DNA from: Ascaphus truei | Taxonomy: Eukaryota > Chordata > Amphibia > Anura > Ascaphidae | Assembly: GCA_036426205.1 (NCBI GenBank) | Contig: CM071586.1 | Coordinates: 7,185,663 to 7,249,662, forward strand | DNA: 64,000 nucleotides | Direction of reading: 5' to 3' | Shown: positions 44,229 through 54,596 of the stretch, piece by piece | Position numbering within the stretch: position 1 is the stretch's first letter | How the letters are laid out: each line of letters starts with the position of its first letter | Notes under the pieces: generated by a model | Told to the model about the DNA's origin: nothing | Databases searched by the model: none | What the model saw: only the letters and a program-made list of their open reading frames with translations | Translations under genes and position numbers: made by a program

Positions 44229-45709
44229 ATGAGAGAAAATGCGTGCACAGTACTGCTGATATTGTACAATATACTCAAGAGAAAGAAAAAGTCTACAGAG
44301 ATGCCTATGAGAGCTATGACCTCTACAAGCAAAATATGCCCACCTGTAGGACCAACACAATTTGGGGTTCTAGCAAATACAGTGGCAACGGCATCAATAG
44401 CGCCTCCTGAGGTCAGGAAGAAAATTACACCTGATTGCCCCAAAATGGAGGACAAGATGCAGCGTTCCTGTAATGAACCCTACCCCACGGAAGAGTGGCC
44501 CTTCTAGTCCAATGAGGAGGAAGACATCTCTTATGGGGAAACCAAACCGAGTCACACCCACAAAAAAACCCAAGAATGGTGGGGTTGCCTGAACTCGGAA
44601 CGAACAGAAAAGACCGCTACCTATGATTACAAATATGATCAGCAGGAGAAAGAGCGGGAGCGGTGGATCACCGAATATTTCCGTCAGCTATTACAGTTGC
44701 AAGAAAAGCCGGGTGGATCCAATAACGCGGCTAAAAGTTCAAATGAAGATGGAGACCCCAGTATCCCTGAGGGGACGCTGTCATCCAAAACAAAAAGGCG
44801 AAAAAAGAAAAGCGGTTCTTCACTTACCGTGGAAGAAACAGACACGTCCGCAGATCCTTTGGAGGAAAAGGGGGACGAGATGCCCTGCAGCCTAGAGAAA
44901 ATGGAGAATTCGTCCCGCGGATAACCGAATATCCAGAGGGCCCAAGGCAGAAGTCATGTACCCCAAAGAACTGTCTGTCCGGTGCCAACAGTGAGGAACC
45001 CTCAACCAACCATTCCAGGGAAGCGGAGCCGGAACCAGTGAGTGTCGATTCCTTGACCAGCCCTTAGGATACCCTGAAAAATGCCAGGCATGACTGTGAT
45101 ATGCTCTGTGAACAATTGAAACAAAAGAAAGATGATTGTGCAGAGCTACTGAAAAATAACGTGAAGCTACAGGAACATGTGCTCGCAATGTACTCTGCGG
45201 CCAGGACAGAATTGGACGATCTCAAGACTGAGCTAGATACTGCAAACGCTACTACTTCCGCCATGGATGAAAAGCAGAGCCAATCTGATAAAATGCTGGC
45301 TAAGCTGAAGCGGAAGTATGAGGAGGCACTGAAGCAGATGACAGTCTTTCAGCAAGAGGTTCACACTCTTCGCATAGAGCTGAATGCCTCACAACAGGAG
45401 GTCAACAGTGTCCGGACAGAGGTGGACGTGTCTCAGAAAGAGGTTCAGACACTCCGCAGAGCACTGGATGACTCACATCATGAGACCAACAGCTGCCACA
45501 TAGACCTGGAAGTCTCCAGAAAGGAACTACACAGTCTCACTGAGGAGCTGGAAATTTCTAAAGAAACTATTGTCAATCTTAATAGAGATCTCAAAGTCTC
45601 TCAGAAGGAGCTTCAGACCCTCAACCTAGAGAAGGAAATTCACGCCAGGAGACTGTCATTCTCAAAGCAGAGGTGCGTAAATGGAAGGAGGACTGCAAGG
45701 AGGCCATGA
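44229..45709 (+). pseudogene. Gag-like region with a long coiled coil
   Basis: Broken frames: 44229-44507, 44623-44924 (basic patch KTKRRKKKSG, then acidic) and 45101-45709. The last is almost wholly heptad-rich, with repeats of the form xxSQKEVQTLRRALD (about eight), a strong parallel coiled-coil prediction. Stops and shifts separate the parts. Position after the primer-binding site suggests a gag-type structural protein of the LTR element, but no Cys-His knuckle or protease is seen, and a captured host coiled coil is an alternative. Confidence 0.45.
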
Positions 45710-45714
45710 ATAGT

Positions 45715-46254
45715 ACAGATAATAAAGAAAATATAGGGTGCTCAAACCCAGGACGACTCTGTTCAGTTCAGTGAGTGATAAACATTTAACCCTGGAGATA
45801 CCAGTGGGAGTGGGTGGTGAATATGTAGACTTGTAAGTCCTTAATAACAGCTGTTAAACTTAACCATAAGAGTCTAAACACCATGAAGAACCCACTCACG
45901 TCATCTCCAGGGGTGATGGAAAGGCGTGCCAGCCATGAGGGATCCGAAGTCCAGTGATAGGCAGAAGGAAAAAACGAATGGCGCACAGCCAGGGAGCCAG
46001 GTGTAGAGTAAAACTGCTTCTTTATTTGTGCATGCAGAGAGACAACAGGAGATCCCCTTGATGGGACAAGGACAGGAACCTCCTACGCGTTTCGGACCTG
46101 GGGGTCCTTTATCAAGGAGTGTGGGGTATGCTGGGATAAGGCACCTTAAATACCTGAGCAATAATGGGTGAATTGAGGAAATCTGTGCGAAATTGGCCCT
46201 CCGTCCAGTGCGCATGCGCGTGACGTCACTCGTGGCGCCGCGCCGACCACCCAA
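45715..46254 (-). mobile_element. Inserted PLE-5'-type segment with hammerhead-like module
   Basis: The minus strand at 46081-46123 reads CTTGATAAAG, the perfect hairpin GGACC-ccca-GGTCC, then GAAACGCGTAGG. The neighbouring CpG-rich part has TGACGTCA (about 46221). Replaces the gag end and most of the 3' LTR. Confidence 0.55.
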
Positions 46255-46382
46255 AGGCTTGTTTGACATCTTGTTTGGATGCTTTTCTGATGTTAAGGAA
46301 ACAGGCGCAATAAAAGCCTTATTTAATTTCACCATAACCAGTCTCCTTTGCATACCTCTGTGTGCGTTTCTTCTACAGACCC

Positions 46383-47060
46383 ATTCAGTGTGAGATGGGC
46401 AGGGAGATTATTGGAAGTAAGGAAAAAGAAAGATAAGGAAATTTTACCTGGGAAGAATCAATTGCAATAAAAGGGCTGCAGGAGGAACTCATAACCTCTA
46501 TATTAACGAACAATTTGTTAACTGAGGATGAAGTATATAGGCGGCTTGATAATGTAAAAGTAAATAATTCTCCTGGCCCCGATGGCATATATCCAAGAGT
46601 TCTTAAGGGGTTAAGTTCAGTAACAGCCAAACCATTACATTTAATATGCAAGGACTTAATTTCCACAGTAACAATACAAGATTGGGGTAAAGCAGACTTG
46701 TGCCTACGGTATATTTGAAAAGGGAGCTAGATCACAACTGGGGAATTGAAGACCTGTAAGCCTGACATCAATAGTAGGGATTGAAGGTTTAATACGGGAT
46801 AAAATTCAGGAACACCAAATTGAAAACAAAATTATTTGTAATAGTCAATATGGATTTATGAAGGATAGATCATGCCAAAAAAACCTTAATAGTTTCTTTG
46901 AGGAGGTAAGTAGGAATTGCAAATGATTTTGATACGGTTCCACACAAGAGGTTAGTGTATATAATAAAGCAAATTGTTCTCAGTAAAAATATTTGCACAT
47001 GGATTGAAAACTGGTTGAAGGATAGACAACAGAGAGTTGGCGTAAATTGAACTTTCAAGA
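46383..47060 (+). pseudogene. CR1-type LINE reverse transcriptase
   Basis: Frame 46515-46718 begins EDEVYRRLDNVKVNNSPGPDGI, the RT-1 motif of CR1-type LINEs; later pieces in other frames give NSQYGFMKDRSC (about 46835) and a worn palm region with 'GSTQEV' for the usual DTVPH. Frameshifts and stops throughout. Same element as 42300-42793. Confidence 0.75.
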
Positions 47061-47084
47061 AAGCCTGAGCTCATTTGGAGTGGG

Positions 47085-48320
47085 ACTGAAGATTTGTTGA
47101 AGGAATTTATCCAAAGCCTAAATAAGAACAAACAAAATCTCACTCTAACATATCAGTTGAGTAAAATTCAATTGGATTTTCTCGATATTACTATATCGAA
47201 AAACGACATGGGTGGGCTGGCAACTAGCATCTATAGAAAACCTTCTGTACCTCTACCAACACGCTACTTACTGTATGGTAAATAGCCATCATCCTAGGCA
47301 CATTACGGATAATATTACGATAGGACAGTTCCTGCACCTTAGAAGGAACTGTTCCTCCTTATCCGAATTTAAGCTACAAGCCAAAGAAATGACAATAAGG
47401 TTCAAAGAAAGGGGTTACACAAATAAAATCATAAAGAAGGCCTACTACCGGGCACTCACATTTGAAAGAACAGTACTACTCGCTAATAAAAAAAGAGACA
47501 ACAACGGATAACATAATAAGGTTTATTGGCAAATACAGCAGCCAATCACATGAGCTGAGACAGATTCTGCAACAGCATTGGCATGTCTTACAGGAAGATC
47601 AGGACCTGTGCAAAGTTCTCCCCATAACTCCGAGCATGTGTTGGAAACGCAGTGGTAACATTAGGGACAGACTTGTCCATAGTCATTTCCAAAACAAACC
47701 AAACAAAACCTGGTTGGGAGAAAATCTATTAGGTTATTACAAATGCATGAGATGCAAAGCATGTCCTGTTATGAGAAATGCAAAAACGTTCATGAATCTT
47801 ACACAAACACAAACTTATCCAATAAAAGAGTTTATTAATTGTGAAACCTGTGGTGTAATTTATCTTATGACATGTGAGTGTGGGAAGCGCTATGTAGGGT
47901 AAACACACAGAGCATTTAAAACCCGTGTCCTTGAACATATTGGTAACATCAGGAATTCGGTAGATACTCCATTAGCCAGACATATTATTGAATTTCACCA
48001 AGGTAATCCCAATGTTATGAGTTTCATTGCCATTGAACATATTCAGCGAAATCCACGAGGAGGAGATTGGGACAAAACACTCCTCCAAAGAGAAAGTCGT
48101 TGGATATTTTTGTTACAGTCCCAGTCACCCTCTGGACTCAATGAGGGATTTCTGTATTCAGCATACTTTCATTAAATTAAACAATTACAAAGGACTACTG
48201 ATATGGAAAAACACCAACCCCCCCCCCCCCCACCCCCTTGTAGGGAGAATTTCACCATATTCAACATGTGGGGATCCAGGGTATACAGGAGTAAAACAAT
48301 TATGATCCGTATTGACCTTA
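47085..48320 (+). pseudogene. PLE-3: RT end and GIY-YIG endonuclease
   Basis: Starts within the RT after the catalytic motif (LDFLDITISKND, IYRKPS). Frame 47462-47902 gives the Cys-rich linker YYKCMRCKACPVM and the GIY-YIG start GVIYLMTCECGKRYVG, then a single stop (TAA) in place of a sense codon, after which THRAFKTRVLEHIGNI and RNPRGGDWDKTLLQRESRWI continue in frame. Few lesions for its length, so a fairly young copy. Its 3' region leads to a well-formed hammerhead motif at 48588. Confidence 0.85.
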
Positions 48321-48587
48321 GGGGCGGATCACCTTAAAGTACACACACTCCTACATTATAACATCCATTTATTAGTGATCCGTAGTATACCTACTTTTTC
48401 CCTCTGCTAGACCTTCCGTTAACCAAAGTCACTCAAATGCCTTATATACAAAAGGGATACTATTCATGAAAGATAGGTCCGTGACAATTTGTCACTTATG
48501 TCAGACCTGACACGATAGGGTCAATCCCACAGACTCATACCAATAGGAGCTAAGCGCTACCAATAAAAAGCCAAGTCAGGTATTGAG

Positions 48588-48650
48588 GAGCAGACTCCTC
48601 CCCCTGATGAAGCGCGAGCATCGCGCGAAACCTATGTCGGGTTAGTCGGA
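48588..48650 (+). ncRNA. Type I hammerhead ribozyme motif
   Basis: CTGATGA at 48604-48610, stem II GCGCGA-gca-TCGCGC (6 bp), GAAA at 48627-48630, then C-CTAT-G closing a minimal stem III and TC, giving GTC with predicted cleavage after 48638. Stem I can form from CCC (48601-48603) with GGG (48639-48641), an internal loop, then GAC with GTC, as in natural hammerheads with loop contacts. One extra A follows the CTGATGA box. PLEs are known to encode hammerheads in their terminal repeats, and this lies just 3' of PLE-3. Confidence 0.65.
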
Positions 48651-48659
48651 CGTCACCAG

Positions 48660-49680
48660 AGTGACGTCACTGAGGAGCGGCGGCTCATGCGGTTGATTCA
48701 AAGACACACGGCTTGTATAATCTTTTTCCCTCTCTGCTGTTGGGGTTTGCCGCAACCCATATCCACACGAACCACTGTTGGTGATGTATAATTGTTCTTT
48801 TGAATGTGCAATACGCACGAGCACTTCCTGCATAGCTATATGTGTTGTAGGACTCACTGCTACATAACAGCAGGTTTTCACCAGTGGCTACACAGCAGTT
48901 ACTTTTTGGTTAAAGACGAGTTGGTTACATTGTGGCACTTTGCATTGCCTAGTTCATCCTCATACAGGCATTTGCGTTGTATGTTCACTATATTGTGTCT
49001 ATAGAGTATACATGTGTGATATTAGAGTTTCAGCAGGCTATTGGCTACTATGCTGCATGTATTGCCTGTTTGACATTTAATAGCCTATATACTCCAACGG
49101 TATTGCCAAGGTAAAACTGGTATAATTAGGTGTTGTCTACACAGACACCTCATATATAGTTAATCTATTGTGACAATATACTGTACATGCCTACTACATG
49201 TGTGGACCCTAACCTACAATATATCACATAATGTAACTCCAGCTTAAATAGCAACACCCTGTTTGTTGCATACGTATACCGCAGAGTCTTTGAGACCGTA
49301 GGAGGGGGAAGATAATTTTTTGTCTGTAGAAACCATGAAGTAACTTATCAGAACTTCCACAATTTCCCTACTCCACCGCTCCCACATGGGGATTTTAAAC
49401 AACATTTTAAAACCTTTTTTTACTATTGAATGTGATTATTAGATGAATTAAAGAATTTTTTGTTTTTTCTTCGGTTCCATACCCTGACAGGGAACAGTGC
49501 GTAGCCTCTTGGTTATTAGGAGCAATATATTACATTATAGGGTAAGAGTGCAAATTACTAGGGTGCTTTACTCAATTCTTTTTCAGTTCTCTTGGTTGTA
49601 AATTGAACTTTATCAGGTCTGTGGTGTAGAGGTAAGGTTTGCTTAACTAGCATATGAAAGGTTCTGGGTTTTATTCCTGT
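48660..49680. other. PLE-type 5'/3' untranslated sequence, no gene
   Basis: CpG-rich start with TGACGTCA (about 48660) then AT-rich sequence. No coding signal. Confidence 0.4.
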
Positions 49681-49689
49681 ATAAAATGG

Positions 49690-50245
49690 TATAATTAAAA
49701 ATTTAAGTAATGATTTATAAATGATTATTTTATTTTTATTATATTGTATAATTTATAAATGAATAATAAAGAATAATAAATAATAATAAATAATAATGTA
49801 TAATAATAATAATTATTAAGTAATAATTAATTATTTATTCATAATTATTAATTAAGTATCAATACTGAATGCTCATTAATAATAATTATTATAATTATTA
49901 ATTAATAAGTATTAATAAATAATCAGTTAATAATAATTGTTATGAATTAATAATAATTGTTATTAATTAATAATTAATAATGAATAATTATTACTTTAGT
50001 ATTAATAATAATACGCATTCATACTAATTATGAATCATTGTTAATTAATAATTATTATTAATTGATTATTTATTAATACTTAGTATTAAGAAATAATTAT
50101 TAATTAGTAATAATTATTAATAAGTATTCAGTATGGATACTTAATACTTAATTAATAATTATTAATAAATAATTCATTATTACTTAATTATTTTTATACA
50201 TTAATTTTTATTATTCATTTATAAATTATACAATATAATAAAAAA
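49690..50245. repeat. AT-rich imperfect palindrome of about 500 bp
   Basis: Almost only (TAAT/ATTA) units. Outer arms pair (ttatattgtataatttataaa at 49737 and its complement around 50216), and the centre is near 49985. Could be a foldback or an expanded simple repeat. Confidence 0.65.
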
Positions 50246-50609
50246 TAAAGTGCTCTAAACCCACTCTGGTATTACCTCCTACTACCATCCTTGCATTTAT
50301 TGTATACAATTTATTACATCATTTGCTTTTTTATTTAGCTTTGGTGGGATACTAGTGTATTGTAGGTGGGAATTCAGCTTGCCTTTCATTATTTAGTTAG
50401 GACTGTTATCTTTAGTTCCTTATTGTGAGGTTATCTGTCTCTATAGTTAGTTAGTATTTTGATACATTTGCACATGTTTTATGACACTGCTCTTTTGCTA
50501 CACATACATCTGACTATATATGTTTTTACTCCAGTTTGCTTCTTATTCTTAACCGGACGGTTATTTTTCCATATGGGATCTTTTGACCCCATTGTGGAAC
50601 TATTGTCAG

Positions 50610-51035
50610 GTTCTTGTATTGTATTGTATTGTATTGTATGTCTTTATTTATATAGCGCCATTAATGTACATACTGTAGTGCTTCACAGTAGTAATACTTG
50701 TGGTAATCAAATAAATAACAGATAATATAAATAACAGATCATGGGAATAAGTGCTTCAGACATAAAAGTAACATTAAGGAAGAGGAGTCCCTGCCCCGAG
50801 GAGCTTACAGTCTAATTGTTAGGTAGGGAGAACGAACAGAGACAGTAGGAGGGAGTTCTGGTAAGTGCGTCTGCAGGGGGCCAGGCTTTATGTATCATGT
50901 GTTCAGAATATCCACAGTGCTATTCATATGCTTCTTTAAGCAAGTGTGTCTTAAGGTGGGTCTTAAAGGTGGATAGAGACGGTGTTAGTCGGGTACTGAG
51001 GGGAAGGGCATTCCAGAGGTGTGGGGCAGTCAGTG
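50610..51035 (-). mobile_element. LINE 3' end, minus strand, with (TGTAT)n tail
   Basis: The plus strand begins with a (TGTAT)n run (50617-50640), then 'atttatatagcgccatta' and 'cccgaggagcttacagtct'. The minus strand at 50940-51030 encodes LTAPHLWNALPLSTRLT, the C-terminus of the LINE ORF2. Confidence 0.75.
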
Positions 51036-51334
51036 CTGTGCAGTATATGTGTGTGTATATATGTGTGTATATATAGCAACATAAAAAGACAGTCCCAAAA
51101 CAAGCACTCAAATCCAAAAATACACTGGACTAAACAATAGAAAATCAAAAGGCAATTTATTAATCATGAAACGATGGCAAAAAGAAACAGTGAGAGAACA
51201 CAAAATATAACATATAATATAATAACAAACGGAAAAATCTACGGACATGAAAAGCCTTAAGTGTGAGAGAATATCAAACTCCAGTAATACCAAAGTAGGT
51301 AAAAGAACCCCGCATCTCACACTCCATTCTTCTC

Positions 51335-51612
51335 CTCACTTTTAAAGCTCTACACTCTTCTACCCCTCCATACATCTCAGCCCTAATTTCTCGCTGTGCA
51401 CCATCCCGACTCTTGCGTTCTGCTCAAGGATGTCTTCTTTCTACCCCCTTTGTATCTAAAGCCCTCTCCCGTCTTAAACATTTTTCACTGACTGCCCCAC
51501 ACCTCTGGAATGCCCTTCCCCTCAGTACCCGACTAACACCGTCTCTATCCACCTTTAAGACCCACCTTAAGACACACTTGCTTAAAGAAGCATATGAATA
51601 GCACTGTGGATA
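51335..51612 (+). pseudogene. LINE ORF2 C-terminal fragment, plus strand
   Basis: Encodes LTAPHLWNALPLSTRLT and STFKTHLKTHLLKEAYE. Its last 128 bases are the exact reverse complement of 50910-51035, so the two pieces form a large inverted repeat with a loop of about 450 bases. Confidence 0.75.
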
Positions 51613-51639
51613 TATAGATAGATATATATAGATAGGTTC

Positions 51640-52200
51640 CTTACCGAGTAGATCCAGGATCCCAAGATCACGAGGCAAGAAGGAGACAGCCATAATAATC
51701 ATTATGCCCCTGAGGAAGCCCTAGAGGAGAAACGCTTAGGGCAGACCCTGCAGACATTGCAGACATTGCAAACCGAGCAGAGTGAGACGCGCTGCAGAAC
51801 GGAGTGGAGATAGTGCTGTGACGTCATCGGAGGTCGAAGTCTCGCGAGAATTGGAGCCGGAGCACGTGACGCGGAAGTAAACCAGGCTAGCATCAGTGCA
51901 GTGGACCGGACACCAAACTCTACGAGTGTGAGAGACTCAATTTAAACTCTCAACTGCTCGATATTATTTCACACCATGTGAGTGAGATACTGTTTGTTAT
52001 TTTTTAGATAGTTTTTTACAATAAAAGGTTTTATACTATCTTTGTTCCATTAGATCCTCAACAGAGGGGAATATGTATCATCCCTGCGCACCGTTTGGTG
52101 GATCTGTTTAGACCAGAACTAACTGGTTACACATGCGTCACTCTGTCATCTCCAGTTAGGCGTCGTTTTCACTCAGTTAGAGGTTGCAGAAGAAGGCAGC
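51640..52200 (+). repeat. PLE-5'-type segment with hammerhead-like module
   Basis: CTGAGGAAGCCCTAG...GAGAAACGCTTAGGGC at 51709-51743, followed by a CpG-rich part with TGACGTCATC (about 51820) and CGCGGAAGTAA. Same order as at 21641 and 46254 (reverse). Confidence 0.5.
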
Positions 52201-52309
52201 AAGGGTAACATCTTGTCCATTAAAATATGTTTTTTTAAGGTGTGGTTCATTCTGATGAAGTGTAGAGTCCATAACCAATTATGGGGTTTGATGGAGTTTC
52301 GTAGCAGAT

Positions 52310-52668
52310 GTGTCATTCAATCAGCCCCTTTTGGTTTATCCCAGCGTGTGACAATGGATATAGTGGGGCCTCTGCAGATCCTAAATCAGATGGGGAATAT
52401 GTACATCCTCACCGTGGTGGACTTTGCCACAAGGTACACAGAGGCACTCTCATCCCAGAGGCGCTCTCCTCAGTAGAGGCTCAGAAGGCAGCGGGAACAC
52501 TCATAAATATGTTTTCTAAGGTAGGTTTCCGTAGTGAGATCCTAACCAATTATAGGGTGCAGTTCAGAGTGCAAAGCCCTGGTCCATTAACCCCTACCTT
52601 GCCAGAGACATTCAGAACATCAGTGCCTTTAAACTCTCCCCTTTCAGAGCCCTCCCATGTTAAGCCTA
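52310..52668 (+). pseudogene. Gypsy/Ty3 integrase core fragment
   Basis: The frame 52213-52476 reads SQRVTMDIVGPLQ and MYILTVVDFATRYTEAL, the first two Asp regions of a retroviral-type integrase; after a shift FSKVGFRSEILTN corresponds to the strand before the third catalytic region. Interrupted by a Tc1 element at 52669. Repeated at 54597-54927. Confidence 0.75.
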
Positions 52669-54318
52669 CAGTTAGGTCTGGAAATAATTGGACACTGACA
52701 CAAATTTAATAATTTTGGCTCAGTACGCCACCACAATGGATTTGAAATTAAACAACCGAGATGCAATAGAAGTTCAGACTTTCAGCTTTAATTCAAGGGG
52801 TTGAACAAAAATATCGTATGAAACGTTTAGGAATTGCAACCATTTTCATACACAGTCCCCTTATTTCAGGGGCTCAAATGTAATTGGACAAATTAACACA
52901 ATCATAAATAAAATGTTCATTTTTAATACTTTGTCAAGAACCTTTGCAGGCAATGACTACTTGAAGACTGGAATGCATGGACATCACCAAACGCGGGTTT
53001 TTCTCCTTTGTGATGCTTTGCCAGGCCTTTACTTCAGCTGTCTTCAGTTGTTGTTTGTTCGTGGGTCTTTCTGCCTTAAGTTTTGTCTTCAGCAAGTGAA
53101 ATGCATGCTCGATCGGGTTGAGATCAGGTGATTGACTCGGCCATTGCAGAATATTCCACTTCTTTGCCTTAAAAAACTCCTGGGTTGCTTTCACAGTATG
53201 CTTTGGGTCATTGTCCATCTGTAAAGTGAAGCGCCGTCCAATCAACTTCGCTACATTTGGCTGAATCTGAGCAGACAATATATCCCTATACACTTCAGAA
53301 TTCATCCGGCTGCTTCTATCTTCTGTCACATCATCAATAAACACTAGTGACCCAGTGCCTTTGTAAGCGATGCATGCCCATGCCATCACACTGCCTCCAG
53401 CGTGTTTTACAGATGACGTGGTATGCTTTGGATCATGAGCCGTTCCAAGCATTCTCCATACTTTTTTCTTCCCATCATTCTGGTACAGGTTGATCTTAGT
53501 TTCATCTGTCCAAAGAATGCTGTTCCAGAACTGGGCTGGCTTTTTTAGATATTGTTTGGCAGTCTAATCTGGCCTTTCTATTCTTGAGGCTTATGAATGG
53601 TTTGCACCTTGTGGTGAACCTTCTATATTTGCTCTCGTGAAGTCTTCTCTTTATGGTAGACTTGGATAATGATATGCCTACCTCCTGGAGAGTGTTCTTC
53701 ACTTGGCTGGATGTTGTGAAGGGGTTTTTCTTTACCATGGAAAGGATCCCACGATCATCCATCACTGTTGTCTTCCATGAATGTCCAAGCCTTTTTGTGT
53801 TGCAGAGCTCACCAGTGCGTTCTTTTTTTTTTTCAGAATGTACCAAACTGTTGATTTGGCCGCTCCTAATGTCCCTGCTATCTCTCTGATGGGTTTTCTT
53901 TTTTTTTGCAGCCTAAGGATGCCCTGTTTCACTTGCATTGAGAGCTTCTTTGAGCGCATGTTGTGGGTTCACAGCAACAGCTTCCAAATGCGAATGTCAC
54001 ACCTGGAATCAACTCCAGACCTTTTACCTGCTTAATTGATGATGAAATAACGAAGGAATAGCCCACACCTGTCCATGAAACTGCTTTTGAGTCAATTGTC
54101 CAATTACTTTCGGTCCCTTGAAAAAGAGGGGGCTAGATATTAAAGAGATGTAATTCCTAAACCCTTCCTCCAATTTGGATGTGAATACCCTCAAATTAAA
54201 GCTGATTGGCTGCACGTTATGCCCATATTCATTATTTAACTGTAACTTGAATTTATTTTGGTACACAGCCTAAATAACAAAACTTGTATCAGTGTCCAAT
54301 TATTTCTGGACCTAACTG
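52669..54318 (-). mobile_element. Tc1-like element
   Basis: TA at 52667-52668 and 54319-54320. Terminal inverted repeats start CAGTTAGGTCTGGAAATAAT and CAGTTAGGTCCAGAAATAAT. Carries a decayed transposase on the minus strand. Confidence 0.9.
52934..53959 (-). pseudogene. Tc1-like transposase
   Basis: N-terminal HTH at 53762-53959 (KKLSMQVKQGILRLQKK), a middle part at 53502-53846 (VKNTLQEVGISLSKSTIKRRL) and the DDE part at 52934-53452 (GGSVMAWACIAYKGTG, MDNDPKHTVKA, SQSPDLNPIEHAF). The last Asp-Glu pair is spaced by 34 residues, standard for Tc1, unlike 32 in transposons A and B. No introns; frameshifts and a missing first-Asp segment between 53452 and 53502 show decay. Confidence 0.85.
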
Positions 54319-54596
54319 TATATACTTTCACTTCCCCCTACAGTATCTGACATCTGGACTTAGCTGATCTCGTTTTCTCTGCAAAAAGATGGGAAACGAA
54401 ACGAATGTGGTTGCATTTTGGGAGTAGAGCTTCACAGTGGAGAGACCGTGCAGAAAAGCACAACAGGGAACAGTGCAGAGTGGCATAGCAGAGAAACACA
54501 GCAGAGAGTCAATGCCGAGCAAAATGCAGAGTACATATGAGAATAAGATGGAAAAAGGTAAGGCAGGTAACAGAGCCCTTCCCCTCTTGGAGTGGT
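54319..54596 (+). other. Gypsy-derived flank between tandem units
   Basis: Sequence after the Tc1 with 'aacagggaacagtgcagag'-type A/G-rich runs. No gene recognised. Confidence 0.35.

Larger units (their letters stand above)
42794..46377 (+). mobile_element. LTR retroelement with 5-bp target duplication
   Basis: Flanked by GACCC (42789-42793 and 46378-46382) within a CR1 LINE. 5' LTR 42794-43377 begins TGTAACAGG and ends CTACA; a damaged 3' LTR end at 46255-46377 matches its last 123 bases. A primer-binding-like sequence (ggtcgtcagaagtggga) follows the 5' LTR. Coding remnants are gag-like only; no RT is seen. A further element replaces part of the 3' end. Confidence 0.8.
52338..54596 (+). repeat. 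Tandem unit 1 (2.26 kb) with Gypsy fragment and Tc1
   Basis: Starts cccagcgtgtgacaatgg and ends cttggagtggt. The next unit (54597-56834) has the same content including the Tc1 insertion at the same site. Confidence 0.8.
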
